This document shows positions 10,628-23,142 of a stretch of DNA of 64,000 nucleotides, one piece after another (the first letter of the stretch is position 1; the number at the start of each line of letters is the position of its first letter). This stretch comes from Cryptomeria japonica (lineage: Eukaryota; Streptophyta; Pinopsida; Cupressales; Cupressaceae): assembly GCF_030272615.1 (NCBI RefSeq), contig NC_081415.1:368843667-368907666 (forward strand). Reading direction: 5' to 3'. The position numbers were made by a program, and so were the translations under genes. The notes under the pieces were generated by a model. That model did no database searches and was not told the origin of the DNA. It worked only from the letters and a program-made list of their open reading frames with translations.

Positions 10628-12121
10628 TGAACAATAAGTACCAAACCGGTACTAAGAGGGGGGGGTGAATCAGTACAGTCACAAAAACTTTTCCCGAACC
10701 GGTTTGACTGTAAACACTGCAAATGTCTGACAGATAGTAACACCGATCTGAAACAGAGTGTAACCAGTAAGCCTAGGAATGACTGTGACAAGCATTAACC
10801 AGTTAATCACTTAGTTTTCTACTCAACTTAATACTACACTTCCATTTCACCTTTATGCATGAATAGATAATCTAAAATATGATAACAGCTAGCTCAGCAT
10901 GTTTTACCTTCAGACACAAATCACTTAAATCATCACATGAAAAATACTACACATGACACACAGATTTTTCATGTGGAAACCCAACTGGAAAAAACCACAG
11001 TGGGGATGAATACACACAAGCTACTTTTGAACTCTTTAGAAGTCCACTCTGTTAGGAGCCTAGTCTGGTTAAAGACGGTTACAACAAGTTCTGCTAGAAA
11101 TCGATCCTTTTAGATATCACCCGATTAAGGGTTAAACCCTGTTAGAGGTTACCTTGTTAGAGGATTTTAAGAACTCAATTAGTTTGAGTCACCCTGTTAA
11201 AGGATTTACAACAAGCTAATTAAAGCTACCCGGTTAAGGGATTTTCCAACTATTGAAGTGGTTAAAAATCAACAGGTATTACCATGATCTGATAATAGCA
11301 CTCAATGCCTAATGTAGATCCGCTTAAGTTCCTTCCTTTTGCACACACACAATGCAGGAATCAATCCTCTTATCTCATCTGGTTTGGCAAGAATCATGTA
11401 TCTCTTCACTTAGATACACACACGCCATTTGCCAACAACCTCAGCATAAAACACAACATCGACCTTATAGGAAACAGATAGGTCGGTAGCATAAACCCTA
11501 AACCCTAAACATTTAGGTTAAGCAATTAAGGTGGTTCAATCCTGACCATTGAACACTTTGCATTTGAATACAAAAGTCTTGAACATATCTCAAGACATTC
11601 TCCGTCATTCATTCTTCACCACTTTCATGGCAGCTTGTAACCCATCACGCGTTCTCCACTGTTTACAGAGACTTCGCATATTCTCGAGGTAGATAGGATC
11701 GAGCTCATTCATGCAAGATCCTTCACGCGCTCAAGCTGACGTGGAAACATGATCGAATCTTCATTACAATGCTAACTCATCACACAATGTCATCGGTTGA
11801 GTCACACAGGCTTGGAACACTTCAACCAGAAACCCTTAAGCTAAGACTACAAACCAGTAGTCATATCATGTTAAGTCTTCATAGAGAACATTCCATATGT
11901 CGGTTGACATTTCATCATATTGGTTCTCTTGGACAAACATACCACTTCACCTATTGCTCAATATACCGGTTTATACCACTATACCAGTTCACTTCACCAA
12001 CTATTTAGCTTCAATATACCTGTTCACTACTTTGCACATATATCGGTTCACCACATTGTACCGGTTCACATTTCAGCATATTGTCAGTTCACTCTCCAAC
12101 ATATTGACATCAATGACAACA
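10628..12121 (-). repeat. Inverted solo LTR, about 1.5 kb
   Basis: On the plus strand it starts TGAACAATAAGTACC and ends GACATCAATGACAACA. Read on the minus strand it starts TGTTGTCATTGATGTCAA, similar to the LTR at 49689 (TGTTGG...GCATTGATGTCAA), and ends with the same CTGATTCACCCCCCC...CTCTTAGTAC block. Minus-strand spacers such as 'ctaacagggtttaacccttaatcgg' resemble the 5' LTR at 3730-3860. ACCGGTT words recur. Both sides are gypsy gag or leader, and no internal region is attached. A clean target duplication was not found, so the right end is uncertain by some tens of bases. Confidence 0.65.
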
Positions 12122-12335
12122 TAATATCATCATGTCAACATACTCAACACAAATGCCAACATACCATGACCTCTACCCCTATGAGGCATCTCATCTGACA
12201 AGACACAAAACATCTATAAGATAAAATCTAGGGCTATTGCTGACAAGAAAGCAACTACCAAGCAAAACTCAAATAACTCCACTGCTACACACAATGGGCT
12301 CAAACATGAAACCCAAGTATCCAGTGTATGAACAT
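12122..12335 (-). pseudogene. gypsy 5' leader and start of Gag
   Basis: Antisense of this stretch runs from the PBS into short out-of-frame ATGs, then a MPHRGRGHGM-like start near 12190. This is comparable to the Arg/Gly-rich N-termini of plant gypsy Gag and continues into the 10627 segment once the solo LTR is removed. The frame is not intact. Confidence 0.5.
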
Positions 12336-12350
12336 GGGCTCTGATACAAA
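12336..12350 (-). promoter_or_regulatory. Primer-binding site of host gypsy element
   Basis: The minus strand reads TTTGTATCAGAGCCC directly after the LTR end ...GAGTATTACA. It matches the tRNA-iMet-type PBS TGGTATCAGAGC apart from one base near its start. Confidence 0.75.
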
Positions 12351-12351
12351 A

Positions 12352-15300
12352 TGTAATACTCGCCAAAATACCCTAGAGAAAGCTAAGCAAATAACTAGGA
12401 AATAGAGGGAAAAAAAATTAAAAAGAACCATAATAACACATGTAACTCACATGAATACTAACATACTAACATTATCTCCAATAAATACATCATCTAAGCT
12501 CGTGCTCAATGATACATACACCATCTGGGCATAAGCATAATCCACTCTAAACATAATCATAAGAACATAAGTACGCAAGTGGAAATAATCATCATCACAT
12601 AGATTAACCTTTCTCTAGGGTGTCTCAACACCATTACATGACATAAAATTAAGAATAAGAACAACATTATACAACTCAATCACATTCTCCCTAATAGTCA
12701 TTTCATTTTAAGTACCATAAAGAACATCCATTTTACTTTCCAATATGCATACACAAAAGCAACCCAATTTATTTATAAGCTATTGGTTCATTTTAGTGCA
12801 TCAAATCCAAATGTTCCTATCACTTATTCTTAATAAATGAATAACATTTTAATTTCCAAAAGATAACATTTCTAAAGCATAATGTTTTCTCATACTCTAT
12901 ACCAATATTCTCATTTTAAATCATAAAGTACACATATTACTAATCCAAACATCATCTTCTATTTAACCATAAATCTCATCCTCTAATTACATGAATAATG
13001 AACATCCAAGATACATCATATGTCTAACAAGAGTGCAGAAATATATTTATCTACGAGAGTCATATCCTCTAGATACTATATCAATATCCAAATTGCATAT
13101 GATTACAATGATGTCTTCCAATTAGAAAAATACATGACCACCCGCTCCAAGAATCCAAGAAAGATGAAGAGAAAAGAATCCACATCCACGCACTCAAACA
13201 TCTAATAAAGAGAAGAACATCCACATGGAAGAAGCCATCAAACCACCCAACCATGTGGAACCATAAGGAACTACCCCACGTGCTCCATAGAATGACACAA
13301 GATCCCACACACACTCTAGATCTAGGTTGACACCTAACAACCCAAGGACATAACCATAACAAAGGCAATAGAAAAGCAACCCCATGAGTATTAAACCAAC
13401 ATCACATCACAAGGCTACAACAAAAGCATAACACTTCCAGAGGCTTCACAACAAAGAAAGGTATAAGGAACTAGGACCTACATGTAGGAAAGAGTGTCAT
13501 CTCATGCTACAACCACATAAAAACAAAAGGAGATCCTGGGATCTCTGTCCCGGCACTAATGATACTCATGCGGAACCATCTCAACCTTTGAGAAAATCAA
13601 GGGAGATCGATTTGCGTGGATCACTAAGGCCATCCCAAAGATCATACTGAGTCTATACTAGCACTATGGGGCCATGATTTGGGGCACCACAAATCCATTT
13701 CTTATCTTATTAATGTGAATCACTACTACCCATCCCACCTAGGATTAATTTATTTAGTTATCACTTGATTACATATACGAACTCGTAATAAGATTTCCTA
13801 ACAGTCTAGATGGGCCGACACCTATCTCTAGGAGTTCCTGGTTGTCTATTCCTCATAACCCCAACACTCACTTGGAAGCCCACTCCCCTTATCATCCTCC
13901 TAGACCTTAGGGTAATAAAAATTACAAACAAACAAGGGCTCTCAAAAAAGCATAACCCAATTATCCAGGGTTCTCTATATCAAATGATAATTAAAATAAA
14001 TGCATATCAAATGCCAAATAATTTAGTCTCTCAAAGGCAAACATGGAAATCATAATATCCAATAACATCATATATTCAACATGAGCCCAATAATTAATAT
14101 CAAGGAACATCCATCTTACTTAAAAGCCATAAACAACGTAATTATCCATCTCTAATCATAAAAATCATCCTGGGTCAACATAGGAATTGACAAGGACCCA
14201 GAAATCAGCCTCTCGACTGGAAAAAATCAAAACAAATGACAAAATGACACAGAAAAGCTAAATACAGCAATCTGGCAGTTTCAAAGAATAATGAAGTGCA
14301 TGTACTTGGAACTTCAGTGCAAGTAATCATAAGAACAATGCATATACTCATAACTACAATGCATATACTCAGAACAAAAATGCATATACTCAGAACAATA
14401 GCACATATACTTAGAACAACAATGCATATACTCATAACAACAACAAATATACTCAGAACAACAACACATATACTCAAAACAACAACGCATATACTCAAAA
14501 CAATAGTCCATATACTCTAAACAACAACACATAAATGCAAATACTTAGAAAAACAATGTATATACTCAGAATAACAACACAAATACTCAGAACATATACT
14601 TAGAAAAACAACGCAAATACTCAAAACAGTAGCGCAAATACTTAGAACAACAGCACAGATACTTAGAACGATAGTGTAGATACTCATAACAACAACGCAT
14701 AAACCATCAATCAACCATTATATATCACCAGAGAATCATTTCCCACAAACACAATGAATACAATATTTTTGAATGAAAATAGCATAAGAAGGTTTTAAAA
14801 ATCACCAACCTGGAAAAATAGGAGTGATGGACAAAGAAAAGTTGCAGAAGAGATTCATGGCCTCAATCCAGCCAAAACAACAAAATTCCAATAAAATCTT
14901 CAACCAAGCCAAGCTCCAACACCAATCAATTGCAAAAATTGTTCATCAAAACAATGGAGTTCAAAAACTTCTTCAGCCAAGCAACCTCCCAAAAAATCAA
15001 ATCTCCAAACAAATAAAAATTAATCCAGAACTATACAACCTTCCCAGCCAATCAAAATAATCCAAAATATAATAATTTCTAGGAACCATCTCCAAAATCA
15101 ATACAATAATAATATAAAATAATATTATTTCAATCTCCAAATCTCACAGCCAATAATAGAAGAGGGTAAGTAAAGTAAATAATAAATAAGTAAATAAATG
15201 GGTAAAAGATAAAATAACAATAAATAAACTCACTAACCAATAAAATAATATATAAAGGCTAATAAATAAATAAATCAAAATCCCAATAGATATAATATAA

Positions 15301-16107
15301 ATAAATAATAACCCTTAATAATTAAATACACAATTATATTAAATATTAATACCATCCATTAATTTAATTTAATATTAATAAACTATGTAAATCAATTAAT
15401 TAATAATCACAAGTCCACAAGGCAACTCTAACCAAGACACCAAGACTAATAGGATACCAACTAAACCGAAAGTATAGAATAGGATCTCATGTCACCTCTG
15501 ATCAACTTGCCATTGGGATTAAGACATGCTCAGACCTATGTAACTAGGTGAAGTCTATGTCTATTACCTGTAAACCTATAACTGCCAATGCACACACAAC
15601 AACATATATAGCATATAACATGAAATAATCAGACAAGTGAAAGAGAGTCACAATGTCATATCATACTCTTAGGCGAGTGGTAAGGCATCGTCTCTTCACA
15701 ATGTAATAGTAACACAATCATGACAAACATAGTATCATCATCATCATCTTTGATATAACCATGAGATGGGGTTAGCACTAGCAAGATATAATCATATCAT
15801 CATAGGCAAGTATAAAATCCTCACATGTACAATGAGTGCATATAAATCACCAAACATAATTCCATCATCATAATAGTCCCAAATTTATATTCATCCATAT
15901 TAAACCATAATGTATCAAATGTAAATATTCATCCATTTTAAACCATAATGTATCAAATGTAAATATGAAATATCTAGCATTAGCTATAACCATCCAAATC
16001 ATAAATAGACCCATAAATATATATCAAAGCATCGTAAAAGAGTCTAAGCATAATCCATAAGTCTATTGATGCGTAAAACAAAAGATAAATCAGGGAGGGG
16101 CACTACA
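12352..16107 (-). repeat. 5' LTR of host gypsy element (about 3.76 kb)
   Basis: On the minus strand it starts TGTAGTGCCCCTCCC and ends GGCGAGTATTACA, followed by the PBS, so both ends are TG...CA and placed correctly. No coding region is recognised inside. The interior has a patterned microsatellite at 14328-14705, very AT-rich sequence at 15050-15420, and short TCATCAT and AATGTATCAAATGTAAATAT duplications near 15720-15970. The length is large for a plant LTR; an unnoticed insertion could account for part of it. The partner LTR is outside the window. Confidence 0.65.
14328..14705 (+). repeat. Minisatellite of about 17 units, AACAACAATGCATATACTCAG type
   Basis: Tandem units of about 21-24 bp share a (G)CATATACTCA core with AACAACA spacers, varying in single bases. 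Units divisible by three keep frames open on both strands (repeated ILRTTMH and SICVVVL peptides); these are not genes. It lies inside the gypsy LTR. Confidence 0.85.
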
Positions 16108-16349
16108 ATATGGGGGAGAAAAAGGACGGGGGAAAAGGTTTGAGGTACCTTTGGGAGATGCCACGAGCCATTAGAAGGGGGAAATGGCTAGGATAGGATG
16201 ATAATAAGATGGCTGACATGGTTTGAATCATGGATGTAGAAGTCATTAGGTCCATTGGAGTTGTGAGAGTCCTGGTCACTAAGCATGCATTATTAACATA
16301 GACTAAGCAGCATAGAGAGGATGGTTTTAGCACATGACGAATTGGAGTG

Positions 16350-17731
16350 GGTGCATGAGTGACCATGGATTCGAGAACATACAATGATGATGACCACACT
16401 AGTAGAGAGATGGCATAGTGATACCTATTTGTTTCATTTATTGACTACAAAGGTATTGATTACCCTAGAGGACGTGCAACGTACATTCTGAGTGTTGATT
16501 TTAAAAGTGATCTCGCAGTACCAACTAAAGCACAAAGATTATTACCTACATCAGAAATGTCAAATAGAGGACTTGCCTATGGACCAGATGTGCATGAGAC
16601 TAGAGTTAGCAATTGACCAACGACAACAAATTCCAAGGTTGGTGTTATATCTCTATGAGTTAATTAGCAAATAAATGATGTCTGACCTTAGTGGGCATGG
16701 ATTCTCGATAGGATGGGCCGGATGTATATACCATATTTTAGAGGACAATGTTCAGTTCACCTAGGGGTACACCATGCTAGGGCAATTGTACCATGATATT
16801 CACATGTGTAACTATTGAGCATACAAAAGCCTGAGTACCAGATTCACATTGTTGCACATATGGGCATTTGAGCATATAGCCATGTGTCAACCACAGGGAG
16901 TTAGAGACTAACGACTACAATTTTTTTATGTAAACAGATATGGAGGACTATTGCATTATATTTAGGTGGGTTCCATGGGCTAGTAGCGGCATTGTCTAGA
17001 TGAAATGTGTGACTTCACCTAGAGACCATATAGGTTATGTGAGCAATGGTCCAATGATGCATATTACTTATCTTTTTTGTAGATGTGGTGCTAATTGATG
17101 ATCCAAATGATCCATGTTATAGATCAGTACCTGCCTCAACAAGTCATGAGATAATTTGAGCTATCGCAGGTTATTATCGGTGAGGAGCTTATACCCCCAT
17201 GAGTCACATGGGATACAGGTACATGGAAAGACTCCATAAGCCTAGCATAGAATAGCTTCATAGGGATGATTTTGGTGGACTGGGATCTGAGGCCAGATGT
17301 GGTAGGTGTTGGGACCATAGGTGCTTATGCAGCATGGTGGGAGTTCCACCAACTGACACAACTTACCATTCTAGGTGTATTGGGACCGGATGAAGCTACA
17401 CCAATAGTCGATCAGGTGGTTGGAGGAGATGGGGATGATGGGGGAGACAAAGGGGAGGGAGGCACAAGGGGAGAGGTTGGAGGAGTAGAGAGAGGATGGA
17501 GAGGAGAGATCAAAGGAGAGAGCGGGGGAGGAGAGGACAAGGTCCTCGAGTATAGTTGCAGGCAACACCTATATAGGTACAAGGAAAGGTGGAGCCACAA
17601 GTACAGGTCTCGATAGTAGCACCACCACTAGTGTCAGCACAATAGCAGCCATAGATTCTCCCATAGCCTCATCCATAGCCTTAGATCACCCAATCCATGC
17701 TTGACTAGGTGACCATGGAGAGGGAGTCTGG
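16350..17731 (+). pseudogene. Plant mobile domain (PMD) protein, broken
   Basis: Pieces in shifting plus frames line up with the plant mobile domain: LVERWHSDTYLFHL at 16395-16440, KVLITLEDVQRTF right after, then DLSGHGFSIGW, LGQLYHDIHMC, TLLHIWAFEHIAMCQP near 16840-16900, and QYLPQQVMRQF-like sequence near 17125-17160. The order fits PMD proteins such as MAIN/MAIL1 and the transposon-borne versions. A Gly/Glu-rich tail (DGDDGGDKGEGG) follows at 17430-17530. Many stops and frameshifts occur. PMD genes often sit in Mutator or gypsy elements, but no terminal repeats were identified here. Confidence 0.7.
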
Positions 17732-18862
17732 GTGATATTTGGGTCAAAAGACTTTCTTGGTTAATGTCTTTTTAAGTATTTCTGGAATTGGTTTATCATA
17801 TACCTAAGGATGTTATCTAATGTTTTTAATGTTCCATCTATGCAAATTATCTAAATCAATCTTAGAATGTGGTTTAATTTATGTTATGTCAACATTAATA
17901 TATACACATGTTTTGTGCACATTAACATCATGATGCAGGGTTAGCCAAGATGAAAGAAAGACTAAGTTGGCTGATAGGAGGAACATCAGCGTGTCGCTAG
18001 GATGTTGACCCAGTCAAAATGAAGAAGCATTGGAGAATATTATAACCACTTGATCGCTTCCTCAATAGAGCAGTTTCTGGAACATTTATAATTAATTTGA
18101 GTGGAGCTTAAATCCAGGAAGGAGGATGTGCTATATTTTCTCAGCTATAGGATAGTTGTTGTTGTTTTGTTTTCTGCACTGACTTCTTCTTTAATGTAAA
18201 TTAACTCTATTAGCCTATTCCCTTGGGACATCCGTTGATCAGTTAGGAAACTGTTATAAAGTTTCCTTATAAATAAAAGGTCTCTATCTCCTCTCAGGGG
18301 ATGGAACGACCATAGAATTTTTAGTATCCATCTTTCAAACTTATGTATTTTGCAGTTGATTTGAAATAAAGAAGACAATATTATTTTGAGCTTATCAGTT
18401 GTTATCTAGAGTTCTGGATATACTCACCCAAGGGGGCCCACTTGGTGAGTAGTCCCTTTGTGTTTTTTTAGTTAATTTCCATTTTGTTGTATTTGACTAT
18501 TCCTGCAGCCACTAGAAATAGTTCGTGTGTTTGTTCTTGCAGCCACTGCGAGCAAAGTAGTCCCTATTTGTTGGCCAGAACATTTTTATTCAGTAACACC
18601 TACTTAAGTTACTTTCGGTTGTGATTTTTGATTAAGTATTAGTTCATTGTGTTTTTGCACATTTATTTCAGAGAATTTCCTTTTTCAACAGTAGTATAGA
18701 ATGGTTGCAATTTGAACTTAGTGCACATACACTGCTGGCCCATTTCACATTTACGTCCCTAGTCGATAAAATAAATGATCCTTTTCTACAAGAGGGTTAG
18801 TTGTTCAGTAAGGATGTCCAATCTCTGAACTAATTTTTGATAACCTAGTTGTTATTCCACTT
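17732..18862 (+). repeat. LTR-like dispersed repeat, copy A (about 1.13 kb)
   Basis: Colinear with 54562-55822 at clearly reduced identity. Shared blocks include the AAGGGGGCCCACTTGGTGAG/ AAGGGGGGTCACTTAGTGAG segment, TGTTCTTGCAGCCACT, CCCTATTTGTTG and the end TAGTTGTTATTCCA. It starts TGATATTTGG and ends CCA, consistent with a TG...CA LTR. It splits the plant mobile domain gene: the domain lies left and the coiled-coil part lies right. No convincing target duplication was found, so ends are approximate. Confidence 0.6.
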
Positions 18863-19340
18863 ATGAGGAAAAATAGTGGTGAGGGAGAGAGCTCGAGCAG
18901 ATATAGAGTAGGCTAGGGTAGACAGCCTACAGGTAGAGAGGGACATGCTACAGGTGGCCCTTGAGGAGATGACTTTAGAGAGAGATTCCTATAGGATGGA
19001 GGAAGACTACCATAGAGGTACTGCAAGTGGCTTGTGGAGGAGAGATGGCAGAGAGGATCCAAGAGTTTGAGGAAGAATTCAATGGGTTGAGGGTGCAGTT
19101 GTCATGGGCACAAACTGATATCATCCAACTTAGAGGAGAGAGGGGATATAGCAAGTCAAATGTTGGTACTAGTTGGGATGACACAGGTCTTCAGTGAGGT
19201 CATGGGTGTGAGGACACAGATTGAGCATATGGCTCGCGAGATGTAGTATTATAGGGATCTATATCATCAGGTTGTACTTGTAGAGCAGAGAGCAAATTCC
19301 TTCACCAAGAGTAGTAGATATCGGCGTACCCATACTTAGA
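18863..19340 (+). pseudogene. C-terminal coiled-coil part of the PMD protein
   Basis: The plus strand near 18885-19000 reads ARVDSLQVERDMLQVALEEM and then TLERDSYRMEEDY, a heptad-like Glu/Arg/Leu-rich coiled coil. A second frame continues with EEFNGLRVQLSWAQTDIIQL. This is in the right place to be the tail of the PMD protein once the repeat is removed. Frameshifts are present. Joining it to the PMD piece is inference from strand, spacing and context. Confidence 0.5.
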
Positions 19341-19849
19341 CCTAAGGCAGGTCAATAGGCATGTGTGCATCTCGGCCTCCACTAGTAGGACCCTTAGGAG
19401 GATGGGCAAGTCCAAGTATTGATGGAGAGAGTACTGGGTAGCTCATTGAATCCAATAGTTTTGATGACCCTTCAAGCATATATTTCATTGCATTATAATT
19501 GAATACATCATTATTCTTTTGATATATAGATGGGATGACTCATGATTTTGGAACCAATTCATTTATTAATGTTATATTGTGATGGACATTTATTATGGAC
19601 TGTGATTTATGATGGATTTATGATGATTCTTATTGGTTATGCTTGTGCAGTGATGATAATGATTATGATGCTCTTAACATGTATGTGATGCAGGATGGAT
19701 GAATGCATGTATGTATCTATGTGATGTGTGTGTTGTTGATATGATATGCATATATGTGATGTTATTATATTTTGATGGATGGTGTATTTGATGTTCCTAA
19801 CACATGTTGTATGCAAGATAGATTATATACATGTATTTATGATGGTTCT
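19341..19849. other. Non-coding, TGATG-rich sequence
   Basis: No gene seen. TGATG, TGATTATGATG and ATGTATGTAT words recur between 19550 and 19850, giving a degenerate simple-sequence look. It separates the plus-strand PMD pseudogene from the minus-strand gag-protease pseudogene. Confidence 0.5.
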
Positions 19850-22570
19850 TCTATGTAGAGCTAGGAGGTGAAATCGGTTTCAAGACTTTCCTCATCAAGT
19901 GGGCCTCATTGTTGGAATGTGGTTTTCTTACATTGTATGGTAGGTTTCTTATGAATCTCAATTTATTCGGGCCTACTATAAGACTTTGGAGGAGGGAGAT
20001 GTCCCTCATAAAATATATTTTAAAGGGTATATTCTCTACATTGTCAATAATCTTGACCTTGATCTCGGGTTGGGTGGAAGTGGATGCAACATTGGAAGTT
20101 TCAAGTTTTGATGGTGAAGCGGGAGTATTAAGTGTGCAATGGTAGGAATGTTCCCCTTTAAGTAGTTTGCAATATTGAAAAGGTTGCGGATCAACCGAGA
20201 TAGTGATTTCTCTACCATTGTATACTAATTTCAGGAACTAATGGTAGGTGGATGGAACAATTTGAATGGCTTAGATCCATGGACAACCAAGGAGAATGTT
20301 GTAGGGGAGATCAAGGTCCAAGACTTGACAAGTAGTCTCAATTGTTGTAGGGCCTACTTGAAGAGTAAGTGTGATGGTACCTTTTGAGACATGTTCTGCA
20401 TCATCATATGATTTTATTATTATTTTTTCAAAGGGATCAACCAAATCTTCAAAGATTCTCTTGAAAGTGTTTCATTAACTTGCAGGTACATGGGTTTAAC
20501 CCAGATCCACCATCTATAAGGACATGTTTGATCTTATGTTTATGTACAATTACCTCAATGTGGATGGGTAAATTGTGAGAGTGTTCAATGAATGGAGCAT
20601 CTTTGGAGTTGAAAACCAAGTGATGTTGCATAGCAAGGTTACCTATCAAGGCCTAGAATTGAGCGGTGTTAATATTGTCAAGTACATGGGATTCTAGCAG
20701 GGCCTGTTCAAGTATCTCTTTACTAAGGATGGAAATATATGTAGGAATCTTGCTAAGATGATCAAGTATGTTATAGCGATTGGCAGATGATGTGGAAGTT
20801 GGAGGAGGAGGAGGAGGAGGAGCTCCTTCAATAGTTACTCTCTCCTTGCGGGTGGTGATGTTGCAATCATTTAGAGGAGATGGATTGGAGGGTTAAGAAC
20901 CTTGAATGACTATCTTTGTTGGAGTTGGTATATTGGATGACTAAGGAAGAGGGACTCCTTGGATAATTACCCTTGGTCTACGGGGTTTTGATGCACAATC
21001 AGCTCCTTGGATAGTAATGGTATTAACATGATTATCGATAGGTTCAATGCGTCCTACTAAGGAGTTGAATCCAATGATATTGTTGGTATAGTCATAGGGG
21101 ACTGAATGAGATAATAAGTGTTTGTCCTTGCCATGCTTAGGGAAGGGTTGCTAATACATATTGAGCTTATCATTGGAATTATGGGGCTTTGTAACTACAA
21201 CCTTGACATCACCCTTATCAACAAGGTCTTGAATATAATTTTTGAGTTTCATGTATCTTCTTTTATCATGACCTTGGACCCGATGGTATTCACAATATTT
21301 ATTCCCATTATACCATAAGGGATTCAGTTGGTTGGGTTCATATGGACTAGTCATGAGAAATACTATGATGCCAACCTTAACAAGCTTTTGGAAGACAACC
21401 TCAATAGGTTCAACAAGAGGATTATATTTCCATTAAGGCTGGTTGTTGGGATGGGATGATCGTCTAGGAATGGAGATGTTATTGTGAGGTTTGGATGGAT
21501 TTTGTGAATCAGATTGGTTGTTGGATGAATTACTGGTGGTGGTTGACTTGGTTGATATAGTCACTATTTTGACACGCTTGGCATCAATGACTCCATCATT
21601 GACAATGTTTTTGTTCTTGGACCAGTACCTAAACTTGTCATTGGATAAAGACCCTTGGGAATTATTTTGGTAAGGTTTTAGGACATCTTGCTCTAGGAGA
21701 AATCATTCTAAGGCTAGGCCTTTCTTGTTGACTTCCAAAAAAGTCTCAAAGAACTGACAACTCAAAGGATGAGACATTTTAGGGATAAGGATATGTTGAA
21801 ACAACTCTACTTGCTAAGATTCGGGTATTTCCCAAGGAAAATTTTGAATAATATGTCACCACCTTTGTAAAAAGTTGGCAAAGGTCTCTCTAGTGCTTTA
21901 TTTTGTATTGCATATTTCTATCATAGAGGTGTAATTCTCAATGTTGTACTCATAGTGAGACACAAAATTTCAACTAGGTCAAGGAAAGACTTAATGGAAC
22001 CATGAGGTAAGGCTAAAAACCAAGCAAGGGTCGGTCCACTCAGACTCTTTGTGAAAAGTCCTCATAAGTAGACATCACTATAGGAGACTTCCTGACAAGC
22101 AATGTTGAATTCTCTCACATGTTCCCTAGGGTCACCTTTGCCTTTGTACTTGTCAAATTTTAGTATCTTGAAACCAAGGGGGTATGAAGCCACTAAGATT
22201 GAGGGATAATAAGGACATGAAAATATTTCTTCAAAGGTATACGATTTCTTGCAAGTCCCTTCCTTTAGGTTCTTAATTAGATCCTTCATGTCATGAATTT
22301 CCCTTATAAGGTCAGGTGGTTCATTTTGAACATTAGGGATCTATTGACTTGAGTTAGATACCAAGATGTAGGTAGACACGATAGGCATATCACCACCAAT
22401 ATATTGATAGGAAGAGATGAGAATTTGGAAGGTGACCAGAGGATGCGAGGCAACAACTGTGCTAATAGGAGGTAAGGTGGTACTGATATAATTGGAAAAA
22501 CTATGGAATGGTGCAAATGTTATAGGTGTTCAAGAAGTAGGGTTGGAGGTGTTAGCAGGTGCGAAAGTGG
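19850..22570 (-). pseudogene. Tat/Ogre-like gypsy Gag-protease region, broken
   Basis: Minus-strand translation from right to left: YPLGFKILKFDKYKGKGDPR with HVREFNIAC (22062-22289), the Gag core of Tat/Athila-type elements; KYCEYHRVQGHDKRR (21300-21250), their knuckle-like motif; a Pro run from (GGA)n at 20797-20821; a protease active site VLIDGGSGLN at about 20500-20530; and the protease second half YNILLGCPWI with VPSTYH near 20270-20330. The active-site triplet is intact (D-G-G). At least one frameshift and several stops occur. No RT follows to the left, so pol is deleted after protease. The probable leader and LTR are further right. Confidence 0.8.
20797..20821. repeat. (GGA)n trinucleotide repeat
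   Basis: About eight GGA/AGG triplets; antisense codes a polyproline run inside the Gag-protease spacer. Confidence 0.85.
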
Positions 22571-23142
22571 TAGGTAGAACATTGATGATGGGATTCAGGA
22601 GAGGCTAACCAACGAAGTCGCCTTCCATAGGGGTGTCAAGGATGGACCAATAAAAATCTTGATGTAATCTGGCCCCTTATTTGATAATCTCGGTTAGGAA
22701 TGTGCTAGGCTAAATTTTGATAAGTTTTTCCATCATTCATCAATTGTATGGATAATCCACAAAGGTTCACAAGCATGAAGGACGTTCAAGTTGGTCAACG
22801 TATTCTTATTTTATTTAAGCATCATGATCAACATAGAGGTTAGGGTTGGGTAACTCATTTCCTTGGGTAGGCATTTTTTGCTTTTGGATGCACATGTAGA
22901 CCATGCAAGGGCAATCTCAAGATTAACTAGGATGAAAAGAATGAATCGAGATTGGATATATGGAATTGGTCAAGAGATGACGAGGAGATGTGAGATGGAA
23001 ATGAGGACTAGGACTTAGTAACCTTAGATTTGATAAATTAAAAACTTAGAATTGATTTGGATATGATTGGATTGGATTGGATGAAATTCTAGTCCTTGGA
23101 TTAGGGAAAGATTGATTTGGATTTGGATGACACCTTGGTCCT
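22571..23142 (-). other. Probable leader of the Tat/Ogre-like element (proximal part)
   Basis: No coding frame. GATTTGGAT and GATTGGATTGGAT words recur at 23035-23130. The sequence stops at 23142 where an LTR begins and resumes at 30588 across a GTCCT/ATCCT near-duplication, so this was continuous sequence before that insertion. Confidence 0.55.

Larger units (their letters stand above)
1..16107 (-). mobile_element. Ty3/gypsy LTR retrotransposon, 3' end outside window, with two nested insertions
   Basis: Reading the minus strand from right to left gives LTR, tRNA-iMet-type PBS, gag with zinc knuckle, retropepsin, reverse transcriptase, RNase H and integrase. Protease-RT-RNaseH-integrase is the Ty3/gypsy order. 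Integrase is cut by the window edge, so the rest of integrase and the 3' LTR lie to the left. Gag is broken by a plus-strand element (2982-10084) and an inverted solo LTR (10628-12121); with both removed, gag motifs run in the right order. All domains have stops or frameshifts, so the copy is dead. Confidence 0.85.

Noticed and set aside
14205-14714. Open frames with ILRTTMH or SICVVVL peptide repeats
   Set aside because: By-product of a minisatellite whose unit length is often a multiple of three; inside an LTR.
17266-17616. Gly/Glu-rich 116-codon frame as a separate gene
   Set aside because: It follows the plant mobile domain in place and sense, so it is better read as that protein's tail.
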